Source: Candidatus Moraniibacteriota bacterium (GTDB lineage: Bacteria > Patescibacteriota > Minisyncoccia > Moranbacterales > UBA2206). From it: a stretch of 15,493 nucleotides of DNA. Under the pieces are notes generated by a model. The model made no database searches. It was not told the DNA's origin and saw nothing but the letters and a program-made list of their open reading frames with translations. Below are positions 1-5,442 of this stretch, piece after piece. The position numbers and the translations under genes are program-made. The DNA lies in NCBI GenBank assembly GCA_026396205.1, contig JAPLXF010000072.1:1-15493 (forward strand), read 5' to 3'. Position 1 is the first letter of the stretch; every line of letters starts with the position of its first letter.

Positions 1-29
1 TAGTTTTAGGTTTAATTATTAGTGTTTCT

Positions 30-38
30 ATTTTACCA
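30..38 (-). promoter_or_regulatory. Possible extended -10 promoter pointing out of the left edge
   Basis: Read on the minus strand, this site is TGG followed by TAAAAT, the same nine bases that precede the ORF at 3540-3674 and the tRNA-Asn locus. It would drive a gene lying left of the window, divergent from the gene at 107. No convincing -35 box is seen, so it rests on the extended -10 alone. Confidence 0.35.
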
Positions 39-50
39 TAATTTGCCTTT

Positions 51-79
51 TTGCGAAAAATGAGATACTTTGCTACTAT
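51..79 (+). promoter_or_regulatory. Promoter for the membrane-anchored protein at 107
   Basis: TTGCGA (51-56) and TACTAT (74-79) are 17 bases apart, and TGC directly before the -10 makes it an extended -10. Transcription would begin near 86, leaving a leader of about 20 bases before the ATG at 107. The leader contains no Shine-Dalgarno sequence. Confidence 0.5.
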
Positions 80-106
80 AAAGCCATAATAATTAACTTT
101 AAAAAA

Positions 107-1078
107 ATGGAAAATACAACTGTTTCCGAAGGAGAAAAGCCTAAAAAGAAGATGCCAATGTGGAAAAAAATACTGATCGGCATTGGGGTTTTTATAATCG
201 TGGTTATCATTCTGGCCTTTTCCGCTACTTCCGGTATTGTGAAGGTGGCTGAAAAGCAGCTGAATCTGATTGCTAGCGGTGACCTTAAGGGTGCCTATGC
301 GCTAACTTCGCAGGAATTCCAGCGATCAGTCAGCTATGATAAATTTATGGCTTATGTGAACAATTATGAAGTGCTGAAAAACTACAAAGGTCATACATTT
401 ACTTCGCGGGAAACTCAAGGTGACACCGGCACTATCAAAGGAACTCTTACCGCCAAAGATGGAACCGCCGCGCCGGTGGAATATAAATTTATCAAGGAAA
501 AAGGAGAGTGGAAAATTTTGTCCGTTGATTTAAGCTCTACCGGAGGCACAAACACCAATACAAAGGCTAATACTAGCGCCAGCACTAACACCAGTGGCAA
601 TATGCAAACTTTCTCCGATTCGGCGCTGGGTTATGCAATCCAGTATCCCAAGGATTGGACCGTGGAGAAAAAAGATTCCGTCACCGTCCTTTTCAGCGGC
701 CCCAAGGAAAAAGACATGTTTGATGTTACGCTCAATATCCAGAATTTGGCTTCCACCAACCGCGGAGGAAAATATGCCGACAATAATGACGTGGTGAAAG
801 ATTTGAAAAATCAAATTAAAAGCATAGACAAAAACGCCACTTTCAGCGATGCTACCGATATCACTTTTAAGCGAACTGACGGAATGGAACTGACGGCCAA
901 AAGCTTTGCCACTAAATTTGTCAATCAGGGAAAAAACTTCGCCATTATGCAGATTGTGGTGCCTCACGGCGACAGTCTGACTTTCCACGCTATCGGCTAC
1001 ACGGCTCCAATTGAAAAATTTGAAAAATATCTGGATTTGGTACAGTCCATACTGGAAACTTTTACCATCAGCAAGTAG
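107..1078 (+). CDS. Membrane-anchored protein with NTF2-like (DUF4864-type) and PsbP/DUF1795-like domains
   Basis: This 323-residue protein has a short Lys-rich N-terminus and one hydrophobic segment at about residues 20-41. That fits a type II anchor or uncleaved signal, so most of the chain should lie outside the membrane. Residues about 45-145 look like an NTF2-like DUF4864 or DUF4878 fold, with an AEKQLNLIASGDLKGAYAL helix and a final GEWKI strand. A Thr/Asn/Ser-rich linker (about 146-166) leads to a second domain (about 167-323) that begins with a GYAIQYPKDWTV motif, typical of PsbP/DUF1795-like proteins. No catalytic residues are evident. Such proteins are common in CPR genomes and their role is unknown; binding of a ligand or envelope partner is possible. 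The gene is monocistronic, with a promoter at 51-79 and a terminator at 1101. The domain names are from memory of family patterns. Confidence 0.85.
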   Translation: MENTTVSEGEKPKKKMPMWKKILIGIGVFIIVVIILAFSATSGIVKVAEKQLNLIASGDLKGAYALTSQEFQRSVSYDKFMAYVNNYEVLKNYKGHTFTSRETQGDTGTIKGTLTAKDGTAAPVEYKFIKEKGEWKILSVDLSSTGGTNTNTKANTSASTNTSGNMQTFSDSALGYAIQYPKDWTVEKKDSVTVLFSGPKEKDMFDVTLNIQNLASTNRGGKYADNNDVVKDLKNQIKSIDKNATFSDATDITFKRTDGMELTAKSFATKFVNQGKNFAIMQIVVPHGDSLTFHAIGYTAPIEKFEKYLDLVQSILETFTISK

Positions 1079-1100
1079 AAGAATAAATTTTTAGTATTTA

Positions 1101-1133
1101 AAAAATAATCCCGCTTAGATGGGATTATTTTTT
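1101..1133 (+). terminator. Rho-independent terminator after the gene at 107
   Basis: The arms ATAATCCC (1105-1112) and GGGATTAT (1121-1128) enclose an eight-base loop. A run of A precedes the stem and a run of T follows it, so it could work in both directions and also end leftward transcripts from the SDR gene. The core ATCCCGCTTAG recurs at 10016-10026. Confidence 0.85.
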
Positions 1134-1183
1134 AGTTCCATTTTATATAAGCCTATTATAAATTAAAAGAAGTTTTAGCTAAA

Positions 1184-1288
1184 TTAACTTTCGGTAGTTT
1201 TGGTCAGGATAATGCTGTCTAACCAAGTCAGGATGATGGCGGCGGCTGCAAAAATCAGCAACAGAAAATTTAAAGACAAATTATTCAT
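1184..1288 (-). CDS. Possible 34-residue single-pass membrane peptide
   Basis: A short ORF starts with ATG at 1288 and ends with TAA at 1184. It begins MNNLSLNFLLLIFAAAAIIL and ends with a polar tail containing TKTTES. Residues about 4-28 form one hydrophobic helix, so the product would be a small membrane peptide. It lies 41 bases downstream of the SDR gene stop on the same strand and could be cotranscribed with it. The bidirectional terminator at 1101-1133 follows. There is no clear ribosome binding site. I recognise no family, and the evidence is the hydrophobic composition and the position only. Confidence 0.35.
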   Translation of the reverse strand: MNNLSLNFLLLIFAAAAIILTWLDSIILTKTTES

Positions 1289-1329
1289 AGGCTAAAGATA
1301 TTTTCATATTTTAATTGCCGGCCTGACAA

Positions 1330-2058
1330 TTACCTCAGCGTCCAGCCGCCGTCCACTACAATTATCTGGCCGGTAATATAATCTGATTTTTCCGAGGCCA
1401 GAAAAACTACGGTATTGGCAATGTCTGCCGGCTGGCCCATCCGCGCTAATGGAATCAGAGAAATAGTCTGTTTCTGGGCTTCTTCGGTCGATTTAGCCCC
1501 CGGCGTATCGATTGCTCCCGGCGCCACGGCATTGACGGTAATTTTTTTCGGAGCCAGTTCCAAAGCCAACGCTCGGATCATTCCGTTGATGCCGCCCTTG
1601 GAGGCACAATAATGGACCAAGCCTTCAAAACCAACGAAAGACGCGATGGAGGAAATATTGATAATCCGCCCGCCGGCCGGCATAATTTTGACTGCCTCTT
1701 GCGAACAGAGAAAAATACTTTTCAGATTTATATTAATTACTTTGTCCCAATCCGCCTCGGTCATTTTTTCAAACGGCACAAAAGGAAAAATGCCGGCATT
1801 ATTGACCAGCACGTCCACTCGGCCATAGTCTTTAGTGGTTTGGCTGAAAAGCTGTTTCACTTCGCCTGCATTAGAAACATCGCATTTGACCGCCGAAGCT
1901 TTAACGCCGATTTTTACAATTTCCTCGGCTACTTTCTGGCAATTTTCCAGATTAATATCGGCCACGACGACATTATAATTCTCTTTGGCTAAAGCCAGCG
2001 CAATGCCCCGGCCAATACCGGCACCCGCCCCGGTTACGACAGCGATTTTATTTTCCAT
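1330..2058 (-). CDS. SDR-family NAD(P)-dependent oxidoreductase (FabG-like)
   Basis: This is a classical short-chain dehydrogenase of 242 residues, the usual size for the family. It has the TGAGAGIG cofactor loop near the N-terminus, NNAG after the fourth strand, a Ser in ISSIASF, the YCASK catalytic Tyr and Lys, and the PGAIDTP segment. It ends in GQIIVVDGGWTLR, the usual SDR ending. It should reduce or oxidise a carbonyl or alcohol group with NAD(P)(H) in the cytosol. The substrate cannot be read from the sequence; 3-oxoacyl-ACP and sugar substrates are both possible. I chose the ATG at 2058 because MENKIAVVTG is a typical SDR start. The upstream alternative at 2088 is a TTG inside a hairpin. 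It is divergent from csoR; an extended -10 lies at 2136-2144. Confidence 0.93.
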   Translation of the reverse strand: MENKIAVVTGAGAGIGRGIALALAKENYNVVVADINLENCQKVAEEIVKIGVKASAVKCDVSNAGEVKQLFSQTTKDYGRVDVLVNNAGIFPFVPFEKMTEADWDKVININLKSIFLCSQEAVKIMPAGGRIINISSIASFVGFEGLVHYCASKGGINGMIRALALELAPKKITVNAVAPGAIDTPGAKSTEEAQKQTISLIPLARMGQPADIANTVVFLASEKSDYITGQIIVVDGGWTLR

Positions 2059-2068
2059 ATGGTCTTGT

Positions 2069-2111
2069 CCCGTGAAATTGCCCGGCAAAAGCGAAGCTTT
2101 ATTTCACTGGG
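2069..2111 (-). other. Hairpin in the leader of the SDR gene
   Basis: GTGAAAT (2072-2078) pairs with ATTTCAC (2101-2107), extended by CCC (2069-2071) with GGG (2109-2111). An inner hairpin, AAAGC-gaa-GCTTT, lies at 2088-2100. The fold ends about ten bases before the ATG at 2058, so it could influence initiation. It could equally be a dispersed repeat. It matches no riboswitch I know. Confidence 0.45.
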
Positions 2112-2135
2112 ATTATTTTATGATTTATGCTTTTT

Positions 2136-2144
2136 ATTATACCA
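2136..2144 (-). promoter_or_regulatory. Extended -10 promoter of the SDR gene
   Basis: On the minus strand this reads TGG then TATAAT, a full-consensus -10 with an extended -10 element. The position 17 bases upstream overlaps the csoR -35 box but is not a good -35 in this direction. Transcription would start near 2129, giving a leader of about 70 bases that contains the hairpin at 2069-2111. Confidence 0.55.
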
Positions 2145-2158
2145 CTAAAAAAGCGCTC

Positions 2159-2186
2159 TTGACACGGTTTTGGGGACTGCTATAAT
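2159..2186 (+). promoter_or_regulatory. Consensus sigma-70 promoter of csoR
   Basis: TTGACA (2159-2164) and TATAAT (2181-2186) are both perfect consensus hexamers, separated by 16 bases. Transcription would start near 2193, the first base of the CsoR-type operator. Such a strong promoter fits a gene that is normally repressed. Confidence 0.85.
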
Positions 2187-2192
2187 AACCAT

Positions 2193-2211
2193 ATACCTCC
2201 CCCCTAGGTAT
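2193..2211 (+). promoter_or_regulatory. CsoR/RcnR-family operator
   Basis: ATACCT (2193-2198) and AGGTAT (2206-2211) are perfect inverted arms around a run of six C (2199-2204) and one T. On the other strand this is a G6 tract between A/T-ended arms, the known operator pattern of the RcnR/FrmR/CsoR family (a G/C tract flanked by AT-rich inverted repeats). It covers the predicted transcription start, so bound repressor would block initiation. The gene downstream encodes such a repressor, which supports autoregulation. Confidence 0.8.
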
Positions 2212-2237
2212 GTTAATAAAACTTAAACCCCAAATAT

Positions 2238-2516
2238 ATGCTTGTCGAAAACAAGAAGAAAAAAATCCTGATCAATCTCAAAAAAACTTCCAGCCTGCTG
2301 GCCAAAATTGCCGACATGGTGGAAAAAGACTGTTACTGCATCGAGGTGATGCAGCAAAACCTGGCCGCCATCGGCCTGCTCCGTTCCGCCCACGAAATGC
2401 TGATGGCCAACCACCTGAACACCTGTTTCCGCTCGGCCATGGCTTCAAAAAACGAAAAAAAGAAAAACCAGATGACGGCAGAAATCTTAAAAGTAACCAA
2501 TTTATACAATAAATAA
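2238..2516 (+). CDS. csoR: CsoR-family metal-sensing transcriptional repressor
   Basis: This 92-residue, all-helical DUF156 protein carries the Cu(I)-sensor ligands Cys34, His59 and Cys63. The spacings of 25 and 4 residues are those of Mycobacterium CsoR (C36, H61, C65), and a Tyr precedes the first Cys as in that protein. The family binds DNA as tetramers and releases it on metal binding. The x-Cys-His-Cys pattern favours Cu(I) over the nickel or formaldehyde sensors, though persulfide-sensing relatives cannot be fully excluded. An additional Cys32 two residues before the ligand Cys is unusual. The gene follows a consensus promoter and a family-type operator, so autorepression is likely. It ends two bases before the MerT-like gene, its presumed operon partner. 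No Shine-Dalgarno sequence is seen. Confidence 0.9.
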   Translation: MLVENKKKKILINLKKTSSLLAKIADMVEKDCYCIEVMQQNLAAIGLLRSAHEMLMANHLNTCFRSAMASKNEKKKNQMTAEILKVTNLYNK

Positions 2517-2518
2517 AA

Positions 2519-3133
2519 ATGGAAAATAAAGAAAAAACTTGCTGTACCCAAACAAAAAATATTAAACCCGAGGGAATCCTGTCCGGCATTTTGTATGGCC
2601 TGATTCCCCATTCTTTTTGCATCGCCCTCATTTTAGGCTCGGTCATCGGCGCTACGTTGGCCACGGCTTGGTTGAAAAAATTCCTGCTGACCCCGCATTT
2701 TCTGGAATTTTTACTCTTAATCTCGCTCCTGCTGGCTTCCGTTTCGGCCGCAATTTACTTGAAAAAGGCCGGCTGCCTGTGCCTAGCTGGCGCCAAAACC
2801 AAATGGAAATACCTGGCCACCCTTTTTTCCACCACCCTTTTGGTTAATTGGCTAATGTTTTTCATCATAATTCCGTCTTTAGCTAACGCCACTTCAAAAG
2901 TCCCGGCCAGTCCGGAAAAACAGCTGGCCAGCTTGTCCATCAGCGTCCAAATCCCCTGCACCGGCCATGCCCCTTTGATAATTGACGAGCTCAGGAAAAA
3001 CGACCCGGATTGTTCCGTCACGTTCAAAGCCCCCGGCACTTTTGAAATACGATATGATCCCCGGGAAATCTCGCCGGAAAAAATAATCTCAGCGGAAATT
3101 TTTAAAACCTATCCGGCAACGATAAATAATTAA
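2519..3133 (+). CDS. MerT-like membrane protein with C-terminal degenerate heavy-metal-associated domain
   Basis: This 204-residue protein starts with a Cys pair (C8, C9). Three hydrophobic regions follow at about 20-52, 61-81 and 98-122. PHSFC (Cys34) lies in the first and GCLC (Cys86, Cys88) in the loop after the second. This resembles the helix and Cys layout of MerT mercuric transporters. Residues about 137-204 fit a ferredoxin-like heavy-metal domain, with a VQIPCTGHAP loop, a helix, and a YDPREISPEKI strand-helix. Normal domains of this type have CxxC; here it is Cys147-x-x-His150. MerT-MerP fusions are known, so this is plausibly a MerTP-like metal transporter. Its start lies two bases after the csoR stop, so it should be CsoR-controlled. 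Metal and transport direction are inferred; copper is the best guess. Confidence 0.7.
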   Translation: MENKEKTCCTQTKNIKPEGILSGILYGLIPHSFCIALILGSVIGATLATAWLKKFLLTPHFLEFLLLISLLLASVSAAIYLKKAGCLCLAGAKTKWKYLATLFSTTLLVNWLMFFIIIPSLANATSKVPASPEKQLASLSISVQIPCTGHAPLIIDELRKNDPDCSVTFKAPGTFEIRYDPREISPEKIISAEIFKTYPATINN

Positions 3134-3134
3134 A

Positions 3135-3233
3135 ATGGACCCGTATCTGATTTACGCGGATATGGGAAGTAAAAAGGTCGATCATTTAATAGTTTTACGT
3201 CGCGAAAAAACTATTAAACCATTAAGTAATTAA
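3135..3233 (+). CDS. Possible 32-residue ORF in the csoR operon
   Basis: An ATG follows the stop of the MerT-like gene after a single base, the same tight spacing as csoR to the MerT-like gene. The ORF runs for 32 codons, starting MDPYLIYADMGSKKVDHLIV, and ends with TAA at 3231-3233. It has no Cys and no membrane segment, so a metal role is not evident. Two hairpins overlap it (3140-3147 with 3159-3166, and a perfect 12-base-pair stem, 3185-3196 with 3207-3218). It may therefore be a structured spacer instead of a gene. Confidence 0.3.
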   Translation: MDPYLIYADMGSKKVDHLIVLRREKTIKPLSN

Positions 3234-3241
3234 AATAATTC

Positions 3242-3321
3242 ACCCTATGGAATAATCCCGCTGGGCGGGATAATTTCCTCCGCCTGCCTGCCGGCAGGCA
3301 GGGAAATTTATTCCACAGGGT
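3242..3321. repeat. Composite palindrome upstream of the metallothionein-like gene
   Basis: The outer arms at 3242-3255 and 3308-3321 match at 13 of 14 positions. Inside are a TCCCGC/GCGGGA hairpin (3256-3270) and a perfect 20-base palindrome, CCTGCCTGCCGGCAGGCAGG, at 3283-3302. Together they can form a branched cruciform or RNA fold that ends 11 bases before the ATG at 3333. It may be a dispersed palindromic element, a processing or stabilising structure in the csoR transcript, or a partial terminator. There is no T-run after it, so complete termination is unlikely. Confidence 0.75.
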
Positions 3322-3332
3322 AAATAAAAAAT

Positions 3333-3443
3333 ATGGAAGAAAACAAGAAGTGCCCTTGCCCATGCGGTTGCAGCGAAGGCAAGGAATGCACCTGCAATCC
3401 TTGCAAGTGCGGCCCGGAATGCGATTGCGGCTGCAATAAGTAA
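3333..3443 (+). CDS. Metallothionein-like Cys-rich peptide (36 residues, 11 Cys)
   Basis: A 36-residue ORF starts MEENKKCPCPCGCSEGKECT and has 11 Cys (positions 7, 9, 11, 13, 19, 21, 24, 26, 30, 32, 34). Nearly all are in C-x-C steps, with one C-x-x-C and no aromatic residues, which is the signature of metallothioneins. It should bind several d10 metal ions, such as Cu(I), Zn or Cd, in thiolate clusters in the cytosol. It lies downstream of the csoR and MerT-like genes on the same strand, with no obvious promoter of its own, and is followed by a strong terminator at 3453. That fits the last gene of a metal-response operon, in which the product buffers the metal sensed by CsoR. I cannot assign it to a named metallothionein family. 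The call rests on composition and context. Confidence 0.8.
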   Translation: MEENKKCPCPCGCSEGKECTCNPCKCGPECDCGCNK

Positions 3444-3452
3444 ACTCGAAAA

Positions 3453-3483
3453 AACCATCCCGAATAACCGGGATGGTTTTTTT
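3453..3483 (+). terminator. Rho-independent terminator of the csoR/metallothionein unit
   Basis: AACCATCCCG (3453-3462) pairs with CGGGATGGTT (3469-3478) around a six-base loop. The 3' side runs into seven T. It lies ten bases after the metallothionein-like stop codon. Confidence 0.9.
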
Positions 3484-3539
3484 AATTTGACTCCGTGGGC
3501 AGGATACAATTAAAAATTGGAAGCGATGAAGATATAATC

Positions 3540-3674
3540 CTATCCTTTGTTCCCTTTTTTCTTCACATTTTTGATGCCTCTATTTTTAACTTTTCCTTCG
3601 AGGCGGGAAGCTCGGCGCGGATTATCTTTCCCGATTTCTCTAAAATCTTTTTGATAGATAGTTTTTTTATTCAT
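3540..3674 (-). CDS. Possible 44-residue basic protein, apparently leaderless
   Basis: An ORF runs from ATG at 3674 to TAG at 3540 and starts MNKKTIYQKDFREIGKDNPR. It is rich in Lys and Arg throughout, ends in a GIKNVKKKGNKG tail, and has no hydrophobic segment. An RNA- or DNA-binding role is possible but not shown. Support comes from the extended -10 at 3681-3689, which would place the transcription start at or next to the ATG. It converges with the metallothionein-like gene, and the terminator at 3453-3483 lies between them. A rightward 77-codon frame across the same bases is less convincing. I recognise no family. Confidence 0.4.
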   Translation of the reverse strand: MNKKTIYQKDFREIGKDNPRRASRLEGKVKNRGIKNVKKKGNKG

Positions 3675-3680
3675 ATTTTT

Positions 3681-3689
3681 ATTTTACCA
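3681..3689 (-). promoter_or_regulatory. Extended -10 promoter of the 44-residue ORF
   Basis: On the minus strand this reads TGG then TAAAAT, identical to the sites at 30-38 and 5792-5800. The -35 region is weak (TGTAAC at 17 bases). The expected start, seven bases downstream, falls on the ATG at 3674, so the mRNA would be leaderless. Confidence 0.45.
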
Positions 3690-3779
3690 CAAAAAGTTCT
3701 AACGTTACATTGGGGTATAAAAAAATAAGGTTTAAATAAGTTTTGAAAAGTTTAGCTCCTCCTACTGAACAAACTTACT

Positions 3780-3823
3780 TGCCTGCCGGCCCGCTTCGCC
3801 GAATCGAGGCGAGCAGGCAGGGA
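3780..3823. repeat. Imperfect palindromic repeat of the CCTGCC/GGCAGG family
   Basis: The GC-rich block begins TGCCTGCCGGCCCGCTTCGCC and ends GGCGAGCAGGCAGG. It has outer CCTGC/GCAGG arms and inner GCTTCGCC/GGCGAGC arms. It shares the CCTGCC...GGCAGG core with the palindrome at 3283-3302 and stands out from AT-rich surroundings. No gene is seen from 3690 to 3987 apart from the promoter at 3898-3925. Confidence 0.6.
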
Positions 3824-3897
3824 ACTTTAGATTGAAGAGAAATTATTAAATCGCTGGAAAAAAAGTGGCTATTTTCTGATATCTGCATCTTAAAAAA

Positions 3898-3925
3898 TTT
3901 ACTTTTATCAGATTTATGGCATAAT
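3898..3925 (+). promoter_or_regulatory. Probable promoter of the metalloprotease gene
   Basis: TTTACT (3898-3903) and CATAAT (3920-3925) are 16 bases apart. TGG directly before the -10 gives an extended -10. The leader would be about 55 bases. Confidence 0.4.
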
Positions 3926-3987
3926 AAAGCTACAGTACTCCGGGACATCGCAATCACTATTTATTTTTAAAAGCAAATACTTATAAA

Positions 3988-5238
3988 ATGATTTCAAAAC
4001 GAAAAAATATTGTCATATTTTTTATTGCTACATTGTTTTTATTTTTTAATTATGTTCCCGGCATCCGTGCTACCGGCATACACACATTTAGCCTAAATGA
4101 TGAAGGCAAATATTTTATTGATTACCGGGATGGCCTTGATCCAAATACAGTCCATGCATTCAGAAATAAGATTATAAAATTAATGCCCGTCCTGGAAAAA
4201 TGGGGCGGCACGAGCATTGACAAATTGGAAATAGCTATAATTCCGGATTCTTTCGGCCAATACCAGGCGGCCTATGGAGATACCGATATTTGGCAAACCA
4301 TGGGAATCATCGACAAGCGGGGCCTGGATTTGATTTGGGCCGCAGCCAGACCGCAGGAAAAAATAATCGCGATTAAAGAGGGAGCTTTAAATAAGCCGCC
4401 TGTTAATCACGAAATGTGCCATTTAATCGAGTACCCTTTTGAATTTGATCAATATTTTTCCGAAGGCCAAGCCGATGTCTGCAGCCTGTATATCCGCCAA
4501 ACGCTCGGGCTTACTTATGGCCCTAATGATGAAGACCAGCTTTCCGGAGATCAACTCAAGGAGGCTTACGCCAAGCTTTCTCCCCAGGAAAGAAAAATAT
4601 ATGGCGCCAAAAGGATAACTGATGTCTACTCGCCTTTTTACGAGACTGGTCAGACATTTATTGAAAAACTTTTGGCCCAAGCCGGCACAGGCGACCTCTC
4701 CCGGCTCTATATGAATTTACGCCGCGATTTTTCCGGCGTGGCGAAAAAATACCAGGATTATCCGATAGATCTTCATTTGCTCACCAACCATGGCCAGGAT
4801 ATTCTCTTGGAACTGGCGTTTTCTTTCTATAGTCCGGCCGGACAGGAAGTCCTGATGTGCGAGTCTATCAAAACGTATGGCGACCAAGTCGCTGCTGTTT
4901 TTCCCGAATTTGGTTTTCCCAAACCGACCAATTGCGAGGCCAAGATAAAGAATTATAACCAAAACCAGCTGGCTGCCTATGATGATTGGATGCGCTGGAT
5001 TAGAGAGAGCAAAGTTTCTTCGGGTAGGGTTGTAACCCGCCGAAAAAGAATTGTTCAAGCTACCGAACCGGATAAATGGAAAGGTAGTGAAGTTCCCAAA
5101 AAAGAAAATGGCCAGTCGGAACTTGCGGTTCAGATACTTATTATAACTACATCTTCCTTGGTAGTAATAATTCCTGCCATTTTAGGCTTTGCGCTCTATC
5201 ATTACATTCAGAAACGAAAGAAAAATAAGACAAAATAG
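3988..5238 (+). CDS. Secreted, membrane-anchored gluzincin-like metalloprotease
   Basis: This 416-residue protein has an N-terminal signal peptide: a basic start, a hydrophobic core at about 8-22, and a likely cleavage after GIRA near residue 28. It also has a C-terminal hydrophobic anchor (about 379-407) followed by a Lys/Arg-rich tail. The body should therefore sit outside the cell, tethered at its C-terminus. Residues 141-145 are HEMCH, the HExxH zinc site. Glu159 in FSEGQAD, 14 residues later, is placed like the third ligand in the EGxA motif of peptidase-MA-type gluzincins. The segment before the anchor (about 345-378) is Lys/Arg-rich and looks flexible. The substrate is unknown; envelope or host-surface protein is a guess suited to CPR biology. 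The gene is monocistronic, with a promoter at 3898 and a terminator at 5272. I do not recognise a named family. Confidence 0.75.
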   Translation: MISKRKNIVIFFIATLFLFFNYVPGIRATGIHTFSLNDEGKYFIDYRDGLDPNTVHAFRNKIIKLMPVLEKWGGTSIDKLEIAIIPDSFGQYQAAYGDTDIWQTMGIIDKRGLDLIWAAARPQEKIIAIKEGALNKPPVNHEMCHLIEYPFEFDQYFSEGQADVCSLYIRQTLGLTYGPNDEDQLSGDQLKEAYAKLSPQERKIYGAKRITDVYSPFYETGQTFIEKLLAQAGTGDLSRLYMNLRRDFSGVAKKYQDYPIDLHLLTNHGQDILLELAFSFYSPAGQEVLMCESIKTYGDQVAAVFPEFGFPKPTNCEAKIKNYNQNQLAAYDDWMRWIRESKVSSGRVVTRRKRIVQATEPDKWKGSEVPKKENGQSELAVQILIITTSSLVVIIPAILGFALYHYIQKRKKNKTK

Positions 5239-5271
5239 AGCTTTCATAAAATATTATAGCTTAATATAAAA

Positions 5272-5299
5272 AGAGGCTTATGTAAGCCTCTGATTTTTT
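5272..5299 (+). terminator. Terminator of the metalloprotease gene
   Basis: AGAGGCTTA (5272-5280) pairs with TAAGCCTCT (5283-5291), followed by GA and six T. It separates the rightward protease gene from the leftward tRNA-Asn locus. Confidence 0.85.
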
Positions 5300-5301
5300 G
5301 G

Positions 5302-5352
5302 CTCCGGCGGTAGGATTCGTCCGCCAGCTGGCGGACTGCAACCAATTAATTA
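5302..5352 (-). pseudogene. tRNA-Asn 3' half fossil with a palindrome in its T arm
   Basis: On the minus strand, 5352-5339 reads TAATTAATTGGTTG and 5319-5302 reads CGAATCCTACCGCCGGAG. These match nucleotides 36 to 73 of the intact tRNA-Asn next to it with one substitution. The bases for the T-arm 5' side are replaced by 19 bases (5320-5338) containing the palindrome TCCGCCAGCTGGCGGA. It begins exactly at nucleotide 36, the last anticodon base, and lacks everything 5' of it. The matching 5' half is at 5688-5742. Confidence 0.8.
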
Positions 5353-5370
5353 GGCATTTTAAAGTCAAAG

Positions 5371-5442
5371 CTCCGGCGGTAGGATTCGAACCTACAACCA
5401 ATTGATTAACAGTCAACTGCTCTACCATTGAGCTACGCCGGA
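5371..5442 (-). tRNA. tRNA-Asn (anticodon GTT)
   Basis: This is a complete 72-base cloverleaf. The acceptor TCCGGCG/CGCCGGA is fully paired, the D stem is GCTC/GAGC, the anticodon stem is GTTGA/TCAAT with loop CTGTTAA, and the T arm is GTAGG/CCTAC with loop TTCGAAT. The discriminator is G73, as usual for Asn. CCA is not encoded. The GIY-YIG gene overlaps its first ten bases. The gene is enclosed by two halves of a broken tRNA-Asn, and the nearest good promoter is at 5792-5820, upstream of the 5' fossil and the GIY-YIG gene. Confidence 0.95.

Noticed and set aside
2058..2088. The upstream start for the SDR protein
   Set aside because: The codon at 2088 is TTG inside a hairpin, and the resulting ten residues do not resemble an SDR N-terminus.
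2210..2512. A 100-codon frame overlapping csoR
   Set aside because: csoR in the other frame has the exact family ligand spacing and an upstream operator; this frame gives low-complexity residues only.
3495..3728. A 77-codon rightward frame after the metallothionein terminator
   Set aside because: It is antisense to the better supported 44-residue ORF, starts directly after a terminator without a promoter, and is Phe/Ile-rich as expected of a shadow.
3775..3957. A 60-codon leftward frame before the metalloprotease gene
   Set aside because: It runs into the GC-rich palindrome at 3780-3823 and overlaps the protease promoter region. No family pattern is seen.
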